Positions 43,604-53,138 of a stretch of 64,000 nt of DNA are shown here, one piece after another (position 1 is the stretch's first letter; every line of letters begins with the position of its first letter). A model generated the notes under the pieces. It did not search any database. It was given only the letters and a program-made list of their open reading frames with translations, and was not told where the DNA came from. This DNA comes from Nitrosomonas marina. Lineage in GTDB: Bacteria; Pseudomonadota; Gammaproteobacteria; Burkholderiales; Nitrosomonadaceae. The position numbers were made by a program, and so were the translations under genes. The stretch spans positions 1 to 64,000 of the forward strand of contig NZ_FOIA01000011.1 in NCBI RefSeq assembly GCF_900111605.1, in the 5' to 3' direction.

Positions 43604-44464
43604 ATGTCGCCAAATATTACTCCGTTTTTTGATACGACAACCTGCACGATCAGCTATGTCATCGTTGATGACAGGACCGGCGATTGCGCCATTATTGACC
43701 CGGTTCTCGACTATGAACCCAGGTCAGGTCGTATTCACACAACATCTGCCGACAAACTGATTGATTTCATTCAACGTCAGCATTTGAGGGTGGAGTGGAT
43801 TCTTGAAACACATGCGCATGCCGATCATATATCCTCCGCGCATTACCTAAAAAGGAAGCTGGGCGGCAAAATCGCTATAGGCGACCGGATCCCTGCAGTG
43901 CAGACAACCTTTAAAAAAATTTTCAATTTAGGGGATGAATTCATGCCGGATGGGCATCATTTCAATCACTTGCTGGCCGACGACGAAACATTTCAGATTG
44001 GAAAATTATCTGCCAGAGCGCTATTTGTTCCAGGACATACACCGGCTGACGTGGCATATCAAATTGATGACGCAATTTTTGTTGGTGATACGCTTTTCAT
44101 GCCGGATGTCGGTACCGCGCGCGCCGACTTTCCGGGCGGCAATGCACAAACGCTTTATCGCTCCATTCAAAAAATACTGGCTTTCCCTCCACAAACCCGA
44201 TTGTTCATGTGCCACGACTACCCGCCTAACGGACGTGACCCAGCGTGGGAAACGACCGTGGCCCGGCAACGCAAGGAGAATATCCATGTTCATGACGGTA
44301 TTGATGAGCAGACGTTTATGGAAATGCGCAACAAAAGAGATGCAACACTTGAAGCGCCTGTATTGTTATTGCCATCAATCCAAACCAATATCCGGGCAGG
44401 GGAATTACCACCACCCGAAAATAATGGAGTATCCTACTTCAAGATACCGATTAAAACATCCTGA
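43604..44464 (+). CDS. Persulfide dioxygenase-like metallo-beta-lactamase-fold protein (ETHE1/Blh type)
   Basis: The ATG at 43604 has AAGGAG six bases upstream; the frame could extend 12 codons earlier without support. The 286-residue product carries the metal motif ETHAHADH (His70, His72, Asp74, His75). VPGHTPADVAY supplies a further His, and FVGDTLFMPDVGTARADFPGG precedes FMCHDYPP. These are the residues that bind a single iron in persulfide dioxygenases. It would oxidise glutathione persulfide to sulfite, completing the SQR pathway encoded on the other strand. Confidence 0.87.
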   Translation: MSPNITPFFDTTTCTISYVIVDDRTGDCAIIDPVLDYEPRSGRIHTTSADKLIDFIQRQHLRVEWILETHAHADHISSAHYLKRKLGGKIAIGDRIPAVQTTFKKIFNLGDEFMPDGHHFNHLLADDETFQIGKLSARALFVPGHTPADVAYQIDDAIFVGDTLFMPDVGTARADFPGGNAQTLYRSIQKILAFPPQTRLFMCHDYPPNGRDPAWETTVARQRKENIHVHDGIDEQTFMEMRNKRDATLEAPVLLLPSIQTNIRAGELPPPENNGVSYFKIPIKTS

Positions 44465-44505
44465 TTATCGGAATACATATCCTGTTATCTTTCGAGGAAA
44501 ATATC

Positions 44506-46101
44506 ATGGCTCATTCAGAAATTTCACGAAGAAAATTTTTGCAATACACCGTTCTGGGTTCGCTGGCATCAGCTTTTCCCGGTTTAAACAAGGCCGAAAA
44601 CCGATTGATTAATAAAGAACCCGACAAAAATTTCAGACCGGATGTCGAATTGGAACTGTATGCACAAAATGCGGAAGTGCCGATTCTGCCCGGCGCCCAC
44701 ACGCACGTATATCAATATAGCGGCAAATTACTCAAGGGTCCGGCTCATACTGTCAAAACAATACCAGGCTACCTGGGACCGATCCTCAACTTTGAACGCG
44801 GCCAGAAAGTACGAATTTTCTTTTACAACAGAATTGCCGAGCCAGTCATCACGCACTGGCATGGGTTGCATGTGCCACAAAAAATGGATGGCCACCCTAT
44901 GTACGAAATTTTCAATGGAGAACGATTCGTATACGAATTCGAGATCGACAACCCAGCCGCAACTTACTGGTACCACTCTCATACCCATGAGATGACGGCA
45001 ACACAGGTTTATCAGGGGCTTGCTGGCCTGATCACCGTTCGCGATGCGGCCGAGCAGAAACTTGAACTGCCAACCGATGAATATGAAATCCCCCTGATCA
45101 TCCAAGACAGGACTTTTACAAGGGGCAACCAACTGCAATATCTGCACGGCCGGCATCGACGCATGATGGGATTTCTGGGCGACACCATTTTGATCAATGG
45201 ACAGGCAAACGCCACCTTTCCGGTCAAATCGAGAGCTTATCGTTTGCGTCTGCTGAATGGATCCAATTCCCGGATTTACAAGTTAGGATGGGATGACGGA
45301 ACACCACTGACTGTGATCGGAACCGATGGCGGTCTGCTGGAAGCACCCGAAACTTTTCCATATGTCATGCTGGCACCTGCCGAACGCGTCGAGTTATGGA
45401 TGGATTTTTCAGGTCGCGAAAAAGGTTCGGAACTGACATTGCAGAGCCTGGGATACAAAGGTGGAGGCGCACGTATGGGCAGAATGGGAGGCATGAGGGG
45501 CGGATTGCCTCAGGGAAAATCTTTTCCCATTGCAAAATTCAGTGTTAAGGAGCGGGTCGGTGAATCGCATCAACTACCGAAAAAACTGGTGCCGATACGG
45601 CAATTAAGCGCAAAAGACCTGACCAGCCCCGACAGAACGGTGCCGATTGAAATCGGCATGCGCCATATGCTGTTCCAGCTCAACGATCAGACTTTCGGAA
45701 TGTATGATCATCAGAACATTGAAAGAATTCCGGTCAATACGATACAGAAAATTCGTATTTTTCATGAAGGACGTATGAGTGGAAGCGGACGCGGCGGTGG
45801 TATGGGCGGACCTCGCGGTATGGGCATGATGGGCATGATGCTGTCTCTGCCACACCCCATTCATCTGCATGGCCAGCAATTCCAGATTCTGTCACGCAAA
45901 CAAAATGAATCAAGCAGCGATTACGAAACAGTGAAGGACGGATTTATTCACAACGGGTGGAAAGATACCGTGCTGGTAATGCCAGGTGAAGACATTGAAA
46001 TCATTAAACCCTTTGAGGACTATACCGGTCTATACCTTTATCATTGTCATAATCTGGAGCATGAAGATCTGGGCATGATGCGCAATTTTGACGTCTATTA
46101 A
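44506..46101 (+). CDS. Tat-exported multicopper oxidase
   Basis: The 531-residue protein begins with the Tat signal SRRKFLQYTVLGSLASAFPG. All four copper-binding blocks are present: HWHGLHVP, WYHSHTHEM, HPIHLHGQQF and HCHNLEHEDLGMM. The last fits a type 1 site with an axial Met. Two Gly/Met-rich loops, RMGRMGGMRGG and RGGGMGGPRGMGMMGMM, recall the Met-rich segment of CueO-type cuprous oxidases. It probably oxidises Cu(I) or another periplasmic reductant. The gene lies 41 bases after the dioxygenase gene and 50 before the decarboxylase. Confidence 0.9.
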   Translation: MAHSEISRRKFLQYTVLGSLASAFPGLNKAENRLINKEPDKNFRPDVELELYAQNAEVPILPGAHTHVYQYSGKLLKGPAHTVKTIPGYLGPILNFERGQKVRIFFYNRIAEPVITHWHGLHVPQKMDGHPMYEIFNGERFVYEFEIDNPAATYWYHSHTHEMTATQVYQGLAGLITVRDAAEQKLELPTDEYEIPLIIQDRTFTRGNQLQYLHGRHRRMMGFLGDTILINGQANATFPVKSRAYRLRLLNGSNSRIYKLGWDDGTPLTVIGTDGGLLEAPETFPYVMLAPAERVELWMDFSGREKGSELTLQSLGYKGGGARMGRMGGMRGGLPQGKSFPIAKFSVKERVGESHQLPKKLVPIRQLSAKDLTSPDRTVPIEIGMRHMLFQLNDQTFGMYDHQNIERIPVNTIQKIRIFHEGRMSGSGRGGGMGGPRGMGMMGMMLSLPHPIHLHGQQFQILSRKQNESSSDYETVKDGFIHNGWKDTVLVMPGEDIEIIKPFEDYTGLYLYHCHNLEHEDLGMMRNFDVY

Positions 46102-46151
46102 TGTTAATTTTTTTGGCGTCAATGAATTTACAATTTTGAACATTACAGCTT

Positions 46152-47456
46152 ATGTACCTGTCTCGACGAAAATTTCTTGGATTAACAGGGGCTGCCACAT
46201 TGGTTGCTACCTGCTCACCCATATCGCTTTCTGGTCAAACGCCACGAGATGCTTTATCGGGGCAATGTGCTTCCGGCATGAAAGATTTGTCAGCATTGGT
46301 CCGACAGAGATCAACCATGCTGGGTTATCCGATTAATCTGAATTTCCCCCCTGCTGAATTTTTCAAATGGCGGGAAAGATTAAATACAGCCGGATTGGAT
46401 CAATTCAACTTCAATAACGTTGGCGACCCTTTCAAACAAGGCCATTTCTCGTTTAACACGCATGATCTTGAGAAAGATCTGATCGAGCGGTTTGGTGCAG
46501 TTTACGGCTTTGTGCAAAAACAGGTATGGGGATTTTTATCCAACAGCGGCACCGATAGTAATATGCACGGCATATACATCGGTCGCACGCTGATGCAAAA
46601 TCGCACCGGTATCCTGCCCAAAATCTATTTTACTCACGAAGCACACTACTCGATTCAGATCCTCTGCAACCTGATGAGCCTGGACTGGGTTGTAGTTGAT
46701 ACCGAAGCGGACGGCAATATGGATATAGGCGATCTCGAACAAAAGCTGAACGCCAATGCTGACTACCCAGCGCTGATAATCGCAACTGTCGGCACAACAT
46801 TCAAAGGTGCCATCGACTCAATCGACGGCATCCAAAGTAAACTGAAAGGGCGTGACTATTATCTGCATCTTGATGCTGCGCTGTTTGGCGGTTATCTCCC
46901 ACATACCCCTTTTGCAGATGAACTGTTGCATAGTCGCCGCACCGATCAGTCACCGCGGTATCATTCCATAGCCGTTTCCTGCCATAAATTTTTTGGTTAC
47001 CCGTCACCTGCCGGTTTATTTATAACATCACAGGATATTTTTGAAGAGTTTGAGGCGCAGTTTGCCAAGATTCACGACCCCCAATATATTCTACAGGTAC
47101 CGGGCACAATCACCTGCTCACGAGATTCAGTGAAGCCCGCCGAATTTCATTTTTTCAGTTCGGATTCGGAATTATCCCGACAAAAATCCGACGCCCGACA
47201 GATGCTTGACAATGCCGGATATCTGCACAAAGAGATGCTGACACACCTGAAGCATCTTGAACCAGTACGTACCGGACAACGCTCACCTATCGTTTATTTC
47301 AGAAAACCGTCTGAAGAAATCGTTGACCGCTATACACTGGCAGTCATGCAGTCTGATCGCAATAACGAAGCGACAGCATATGCGCACGTAGTTGTCATGC
47401 CGCATGTGAGCAAGAAGACGCTGGATCGTTTTCTGGAAGATCTCTCAACACATTAA
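46152..47456 (+). CDS. PLP-dependent group II decarboxylase with a Tat-like leader
   Basis: The 434-residue protein has a histidine-decarboxylase-like PLP fold. HEAHYSIQILCNLM, then YYLHLDAALFGGYLP (the Asp-x-Ala cofactor motif), and AVSCHKFFGYPSPAG with the Schiff-base lysine are all visible. The N-terminus is YLSRRKFLGLTGAATLVATC, a twin-arginine-type signal ending near a cysteine. Group II decarboxylases are normally cytoplasmic, so a Tat leader is unusual. A folded PLP enzyme could be exported by Tat. The ATG has no strong ribosome binding site. The substrate (histidine, glutamate or another amino acid) is not resolved. Confidence 0.82.
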   Translation: MYLSRRKFLGLTGAATLVATCSPISLSGQTPRDALSGQCASGMKDLSALVRQRSTMLGYPINLNFPPAEFFKWRERLNTAGLDQFNFNNVGDPFKQGHFSFNTHDLEKDLIERFGAVYGFVQKQVWGFLSNSGTDSNMHGIYIGRTLMQNRTGILPKIYFTHEAHYSIQILCNLMSLDWVVVDTEADGNMDIGDLEQKLNANADYPALIIATVGTTFKGAIDSIDGIQSKLKGRDYYLHLDAALFGGYLPHTPFADELLHSRRTDQSPRYHSIAVSCHKFFGYPSPAGLFITSQDIFEEFEAQFAKIHDPQYILQVPGTITCSRDSVKPAEFHFFSSDSELSRQKSDARQMLDNAGYLHKEMLTHLKHLEPVRTGQRSPIVYFRKPSEEIVDRYTLAVMQSDRNNEATAYAHVVVMPHVSKKTLDRFLEDLSTH

Positions 47457-47514
47457 GCTGCTGTTATAGTGGCAGGGTAAGACACGAAATAACAGTTAGC
47501 AGAAAACGCAATAA

Positions 47515-48156
47515 CTATTTAATAATTCTTTTGAACGACCTCAGGTTAGGCACTCTGATTAGGTCCGTTTTATTAAATGTAAATAAAAACAAAAGCGTAT
47601 AGTCATTATAAAATGTCTCTGTCCAATATGGCGGTGTTGAGTGAGCAAATCGGCCGGACGGCAATTCGAATATGTCCAAATAGAAGTTTGCATAACCTAT
47701 CTGGTTCCGTGATTTATAGACGGACAATTCAGGCACTGAAATCGGCAGTAACGTTCCACTGATCGGTGGAATACCAAAAAATGTCTCGCCATATTCGGTG
47801 CCTAACGATTTGACGACAACATTTACGCGATACTGTGCATTTTTTGGATTTGCCAGTATATAACCCTGTTTTCCCAGCCAGCCCCCAACAATCTCCCCAA
47901 TAAACGCGCTGTCTTTACTCAACCCGGTCGTCGTCAATGTGACTTTCGAACCTTTCGGAATCGATACAAAATCGTATTCCTGCCGGTCCAGACTTCTTGA
48001 AACAGCCTCACTCTGAAGTAATTGCTCGATCGCAGCTTTTGGAGATTGCGTCGTCTTTTGGGTTGTAGAACAGGCGGACATCATCAATACAGAAACTATG
48101 CCTGACACGGACAATCCTATTTTTTTATCTAAACGCACTTTCGATATGTGCCCCAT
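47515..48156 (-). CDS. Outer-membrane-type lipoprotein of unknown function
   Basis: The 213-residue product has a lipoprotein signal peptide ending at MMSAC. The ATG at 48156 fits the signal length; a TTG three codons earlier is possible. The remaining sequence is a soluble periplasmic domain with strands such as SKVTLTTTGLSK and QYRVNVVVKSLGTEYGETFFGIP, and AEIVGG-like glycine segments (IGEIVGGWLGKQGYIL). I recognise a DUF6655-like look but no function. It converges on the decarboxylase gene. Confidence 0.6.
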   Translation of the reverse strand: MGHISKVRLDKKIGLSVSGIVSVLMMSACSTTQKTTQSPKAAIEQLLQSEAVSRSLDRQEYDFVSIPKGSKVTLTTTGLSKDSAFIGEIVGGWLGKQGYILANPKNAQYRVNVVVKSLGTEYGETFFGIPPISGTLLPISVPELSVYKSRNQIGYANFYLDIFELPSGRFAHSTPPYWTETFYNDYTLLFLFTFNKTDLIRVPNLRSFKRIIK

Positions 48157-48433
48157 ATAGTTCAATTCATTATTGGCTACACGCTTGCTGGCCCCGATTT
48201 TAGGCGAGACCCGTTACTCCTCTCCAGTAGATCATTTATCAACCCGGTCATAACAGTGAGAGAGCCTGTGAAATCCAGTTTTTAGAAGTTACGGTCAGAA
48301 GTTACATGACCAGGAATTGAAAGTTACTGCGAACAAGAAAAAAAGTAGCTGCAATATCTCATAGTTTATCAGCGGTCTTGTGTTCAAGCATTACCCACTA
48401 TAACCATAACCGATAACAATTGCTGCTAAATTT

Positions 48434-50293
48434 TTATGATTTGGTGGCAGCAACAATATCATCAGCTGCCTTTTCTGCCGCCATATAAATTGAAGTCAAA
48501 ATAAAAAAACCCGGAATCTTTGGAAAAATAGAAGCATCCACTATTCTCAGATTTTTTGTACCATATACACGAAACTTACTGTCAACTACACCGTTCTGTT
48601 CGCGCGGTTTCATTGCACAGCTACCACAGGCATGGTGCCCCCAGGCTTCGTTCTTTACAAAATCCCTAATCACTTCGTCTTTATCTATATTCCGGTCACC
48701 TGGTAAAATTTCATTATCAACAAGGTCTGCTATCGATCTGGACAGTTTTTCACGGCAAAATTTTACGATCTCAACAACACCATCCAAATCCTCGTTATTG
48801 ACATCAGTCCCTTCATTAAAATAATGAAAATTGATGTAAGGGCGTTTCCTCGGGTCTGTCCCGGCCAGCTTCACACGTCCGCCTGTATTGCACGTATGTG
48901 CTTTTAAAATTGTCCAAGATAAAAAGTCAGGCTTTCTTAATTCAGCAGAATAATTTTTATAATATCCATGAAAATCTCCCAGAAATCCCATAAGAAAAAT
49001 GTCCGGAACAGATTTATCTGGAGATGAGCGCATAATTGAGGAGACCATTACGCCATTGGTAGCATATAACCCTTTCCGGTATTTTTCCCATTTTTTATAG
49101 TGCGCGTCGTTAATATCAAATTCTGCTCCTTTCAGGAAATCCCAGGGATGCTTCATTTTGTTGACCACACTGATTTCATAGCGATCCTGAAGATTTCTGC
49201 CAACGCCTTCAAGATTCAGTTTCTGCTGAATACCCATATCGCTGAGATGATCTCTGGGCCCTATACCAGACAGCATCAGCAGTTGGGGCGTATTAAAAGC
49301 ACCTCCGGCAATAATAATCTCTTTATTGACTTTCACATGTTTGATCAGTCCTTTCTCACCACTGCAATTTTGATGCGCTTCATAGATCCGTTCACCTTGC
49401 AGATATTCAATGCCGGTCACGCGCTCAGGATCCGTGTCGTCAAACAGAATCCTCGATGCCAAACAATGTAAACGTATATGCAGATTTTCCGAGTACTTCG
49501 ATTGCGCATCGAGAAGCAATTCACGGGTGCCATGTCGTGTAAATCTGGCGGTCGTCAAAGGCGTGTAATATATGCCGTTCTCCCGAATATGATTTAACCG
49601 CGCATCATTGGGATCAAAACGCCCGCGCAGCAATCGCTTGATTTTCAGCCATAGACTGCCTCCTCTTGAAATAATAGCGATTCTCGTTTTTAAAAACAGT
49701 TTTAAAATACGGTACTCCAACAATGCCCTGAAAAGAATTTTTTTTTCAGTACGTAACCAGCCTCGCCAGCCATGACCGCTGATATCCAGCCCCAGAAAAC
49801 TGAATAGTCTGCTTATTGGCCGATAATGACAATCTTCCATGCGCTTGAAATAATGCCGCATTTTAGTTGCGCTCCAGGAATCATCTTTCATTGTTTCAGC
49901 AATATAATCCCAGTCGGCATCATCCGGATACACAGCAATCATTGCGTTATGGCTGGTACAGCCACCGAGCGTGCCTGCCCGAGGATACAGAACGCCATCA
50001 TGCTGCGCACTGTATTTAGAGTCACGCAGTTGCTGTTCATTATCCTGATAGTGCCTTACCCAGAAATCCCAGGATAGATCCGGATGTTCCGCTGCAAATG
50101 GATGAAAAACCGGCACGCTGTAATCAGCCACCACATTACGGTGATGATTACAGCGATCACCTTCATTACTTACCGGGTCTCCGCCAGCTTCAAGCACTAA
50201 AACACGAAATCCCGCCTGCGCCAGACGGGCAGCGACCACGCCGCCGCCCGCACCTGAACCTACAACGATATAATCATACACTTCTTCAGACAT
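48434..50293 (-). CDS. GMC-family FAD oxidoreductase
   Basis: The 619-residue protein starts at an ATG two codons inside a GTG-led frame. It has the FAD-binding YDYIVVGSGAGGGVVAARLA, then RAGTLGGCTSHNAMIAVYP, and IIIAGGAFNTPQLLMLSGIG. The C-terminal ends HACGSCAMK and FRVYGTKNLRIVDASIFPKIPG supply the catalytic His-rich segment. These define the glucose-methanol-choline family, which oxidises alcohols or sugars. It has no signal peptide. It lies 13 bases after the two-heme cytochrome gene and is probably co-transcribed; the cytochrome may accept its electrons or act on the same substrate. Confidence 0.88.
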   Translation of the reverse strand: MSEEVYDYIVVGSGAGGGVVAARLAQAGFRVLVLEAGGDPVSNEGDRCNHHRNVVADYSVPVFHPFAAEHPDLSWDFWVRHYQDNEQQLRDSKYSAQHDGVLYPRAGTLGGCTSHNAMIAVYPDDADWDYIAETMKDDSWSATKMRHYFKRMEDCHYRPISRLFSFLGLDISGHGWRGWLRTEKKILFRALLEYRILKLFLKTRIAIISRGGSLWLKIKRLLRGRFDPNDARLNHIRENGIYYTPLTTARFTRHGTRELLLDAQSKYSENLHIRLHCLASRILFDDTDPERVTGIEYLQGERIYEAHQNCSGEKGLIKHVKVNKEIIIAGGAFNTPQLLMLSGIGPRDHLSDMGIQQKLNLEGVGRNLQDRYEISVVNKMKHPWDFLKGAEFDINDAHYKKWEKYRKGLYATNGVMVSSIMRSSPDKSVPDIFLMGFLGDFHGYYKNYSAELRKPDFLSWTILKAHTCNTGGRVKLAGTDPRKRPYINFHYFNEGTDVNNEDLDGVVEIVKFCREKLSRSIADLVDNEILPGDRNIDKDEVIRDFVKNEAWGHHACGSCAMKPREQNGVVDSKFRVYGTKNLRIVDASIFPKIPGFFILTSIYMAAEKAADDIVAATKS

Positions 50294-50306
50294 AACCACT
50301 TACGCC

Positions 50307-53138
50307 CTAGAAGGTTTTGAGATAAGCAATCAAGGCTTGCTTATCATCATCAGATAGCTCCACGCCAAAATAATGCCCGCGGTTAACAACATAATCGGGA
50401 CATTTACTCAAATTGAGCAGAGAGTTGACAAGATTACTGTTATAAAAAACTGACTTGGCGTGAGCTTTTACTGCCGGCGTCACTAATTCCTCTGGTGTGC
50501 ATGTGCCTCCCAACTCCTTGGCAACACTCAGAAAATCCAGACCAAGCCTGGCAAGTTTCATTAAGTGGTCGAATCCCATTTCTTCATCATGATCAGGGAT
50601 TATTTTTGTATTCACCAATAGATTGACAGGCATACCCTCAGGAAACGGACCGGCTTTAAAATCGCCATTTTTCTCAAATGCCCACGGGGCAATCCAGTTT
50701 AACAACCCGCCAAAAGTCTTGGCACCCGGTATATAACCAGCCGGTATTTTTACGCAACTTGCCGCTGTTGTGCGATAAATATAGCCTGGTACAGGCGTAG
50801 CAGTTTCGCCATCCATTCTCCGCTGGTCAGGATTCAACATTTTATTGATAGAATCATAAAATACCGCCATCCTGCTCGATACACCAGGGTTATAGGGATC
50901 AACACCGCCGTATGCTTTCTGATAGGTATCAGGATACATATGTTGATAGCCCTTGCCTTCATGTGAATAATCGCTTTTCTCATAAGCATATTCACCTGCA
51001 GCGCCCGAATAATTACCATAAGCATCTTCGGCAGCTTCATAATACTCAATATGCCCTACTGAGTTATTGAGTAGAAATGGGGCTGTAGACCAAAGACTGA
51101 TCAGAGAGGCTGGTCGGGTGTAACCCCGGCCATTACCCAATGGCTGAAATGTACTGGCTTCGCCGGAGACAGGATGATGTACAACCAGTTCACCTGCCGC
51201 AGGCAGCTGCTTGTAGGAAGTGGAAGTAAAATTGTCCCAGATGTCTCCCTTTAGACCATTCGTTGCGAGCGGGCTGCAAGCATTGGTCTGCAGCAAATCA
51301 ACAGGAATGCGTCTTTCGGTCGACAGAAAATTGTCACATAAAAACGGGTCCTTGCCTTCGGGACAAGTCTCATCACGTTCTTCAGAAAAAACCAATTTTT
51401 TCATTTTTTCCTTGAATTCATCGGTCTGAGTCCATTCCCAGTATTTGTCCCAGCATTTACGGTAATTGGCTCCATTACCACCCCCGGCGCATTCACCCGT
51501 ATCGATACCGGATTCCGGCGGTGACTCAGGAATTTTACTGGAGTGACAAGCAGCGCAATTTTCAGCAAATACTATTCTGCCGCGATCAAGAACATCGTTG
51601 TCCTCTGAAAGATAATTTTCTCCTTCAGGTGCATCTTTTAAGTCATCAGGCGACGCACTAACCAGGAAAAATATAGCCATATCGGCTGTTTGGTCTTCAG
51701 TAGCGTTCCAATAACTGGAGTTTTTCTGGGCATCGGCAATTCTAATAGGGGTAATCTTTTGAGTGCCAATAACGGGATAAAAGTGTGTTAACCACTCTTC
51801 ACTAAACAGACCGATATTTAAATAAACACGGTTTAACGCACCGAGAACTCCAACAGAATCAGCTCCATCCTTCAGCACTCGCGCGGTTTTTATCTGTCCT
51901 GTAGATTTATCCCAAAATGCGCCTAATTCATTTGTTTGCGGATAATCATTAAACTGTTTGTTATCCAGCTCATCCCCCGTCAACTGTTCCCCTCCCCACC
52001 TTAGTGTCGGCAGCAAACGCGAACCGAGACTGTAAACCGCGTTCATGGTACGCGGATTATTTATATAATCAGTCGAGATTAGCGATGTATCCAGTGCGCC
52101 AGGAGGATTGGTATGAAACAATTGATAAATAAAGTTGTGCTCTTGTTTTGCCGGCATATGCGGATTGCCGGAATCCCTGGGTTCATTGTCCCAGAAGAAA
52201 ATACGATTTACCCAGAAGTATTGGGCACCCGGGTTTGAATTCAGCTCAGACCACTTGGGATTCTCCGGATCAGCCGGAGGATTGACCGGACTGGGGCCAA
52301 CGTGGCAAAAAGCGCATGACATACCGACGCGGTATGGTCTGACTAACTCCTTGTCATAGTAAAAATCCGGGTTTGTATAATATCCGTCATTATTCTTCCC
52401 GGATGCCTGGCCTTCCTTCCATTTTTTAGCGGCAGCTTCGTCAAAATTTGGATTGGGAAACAAGCGCAAACCCACTATCCCCGATGGTTCGCCATAAAAT
52501 GAACCCACCGGAATGTTCTTGCCCCGTGCGCCTATGGCTACACCTGGATATTTTTCTGCATCAGCAAACGGATCTTCAGGGCAGCCATTATCAGGATCGA
52601 CAATCCGCTTATCCAGCCACAACCCATATTCATCGGGCTCGGTTGCTTTTTCAAAGCAGGGCTCATTGACAAGACCCAGATAAGACCATCGTGTATCCCG
52701 GCCATATCCCTGACTGGGATGAGAAGACAGTATTTTTAGTAAGTCATAGGTTCCGAAAGTATATTTATTGGCCATTTCATCCCAGAAACGATCGTTACCG
52801 CCGGTCCAGACAATCCAGCTGTTCTGTCCTTTTATAGCGGCCTGGCGCACTTCATCAGGTGCTATCTTTAATACCTCAGCCCAGTGTTTGAAAACATCGA
52901 TATCCGCGTTTTCATGTTTCAGTACACCCTTATCCATTTCAACGAAATAAGGATCTGCTGCTGCCGGGAAACTGTCAGCCATTCTACCGGCAAGAATGGC
53001 TTCATCTTTCATCTCGCCAATCTTGGAGTAATCAGGCAATACCCATGCCCTCACAGCCAATATAATCGCGGTTACAATGATTAAGGCCAGTATGAACAAC
53101 GTCACAAACGTCCTTTTAAGCACTTTAGCAATACTCAT
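50307..53138 (-). CDS. Large membrane-anchored two-heme c-type cytochrome (RoxA/MauG-like)
   Basis: The 943-residue protein has one N-terminal membrane helix (about residues 8-30) and a periplasmic body. CAFCH at 275-279 and CAACH at 528-532 are the only two heme c motifs. The spacing of about 250 residues resembles RoxA-type rubber oxygenases and diheme peroxidases, though this protein is longer than those of about 680 residues. Internal segments such as EHNFIYQLFHTNPPGALD, NPRTMNAVYSLGSRLLPTLRWGG and NGRGYTRPASLISLWSTAPFLLNNS fit that class. A dioxygenase or peroxidase role on a hydrophobic substrate is inferred, not shown. The gene precedes the GMC oxidoreductase gene. Confidence 0.72.
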   Translation of the reverse strand: MSIAKVLKRTFVTLFILALIIVTAIILAVRAWVLPDYSKIGEMKDEAILAGRMADSFPAAADPYFVEMDKGVLKHENADIDVFKHWAEVLKIAPDEVRQAAIKGQNSWIVWTGGNDRFWDEMANKYTFGTYDLLKILSSHPSQGYGRDTRWSYLGLVNEPCFEKATEPDEYGLWLDKRIVDPDNGCPEDPFADAEKYPGVAIGARGKNIPVGSFYGEPSGIVGLRLFPNPNFDEAAAKKWKEGQASGKNNDGYYTNPDFYYDKELVRPYRVGMSCAFCHVGPSPVNPPADPENPKWSELNSNPGAQYFWVNRIFFWDNEPRDSGNPHMPAKQEHNFIYQLFHTNPPGALDTSLISTDYINNPRTMNAVYSLGSRLLPTLRWGGEQLTGDELDNKQFNDYPQTNELGAFWDKSTGQIKTARVLKDGADSVGVLGALNRVYLNIGLFSEEWLTHFYPVIGTQKITPIRIADAQKNSSYWNATEDQTADMAIFFLVSASPDDLKDAPEGENYLSEDNDVLDRGRIVFAENCAACHSSKIPESPPESGIDTGECAGGGNGANYRKCWDKYWEWTQTDEFKEKMKKLVFSEERDETCPEGKDPFLCDNFLSTERRIPVDLLQTNACSPLATNGLKGDIWDNFTSTSYKQLPAAGELVVHHPVSGEASTFQPLGNGRGYTRPASLISLWSTAPFLLNNSVGHIEYYEAAEDAYGNYSGAAGEYAYEKSDYSHEGKGYQHMYPDTYQKAYGGVDPYNPGVSSRMAVFYDSINKMLNPDQRRMDGETATPVPGYIYRTTAASCVKIPAGYIPGAKTFGGLLNWIAPWAFEKNGDFKAGPFPEGMPVNLLVNTKIIPDHDEEMGFDHLMKLARLGLDFLSVAKELGGTCTPEELVTPAVKAHAKSVFYNSNLVNSLLNLSKCPDYVVNRGHYFGVELSDDDKQALIAYLKTF

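Noticed and set aside
47457..47514. Possible terminator between the decarboxylase and lipoprotein genes (CTGTTAT and ATAACAG)
   Set aside because: Seven-base arms with a loop of about 21 bases and no T-run.
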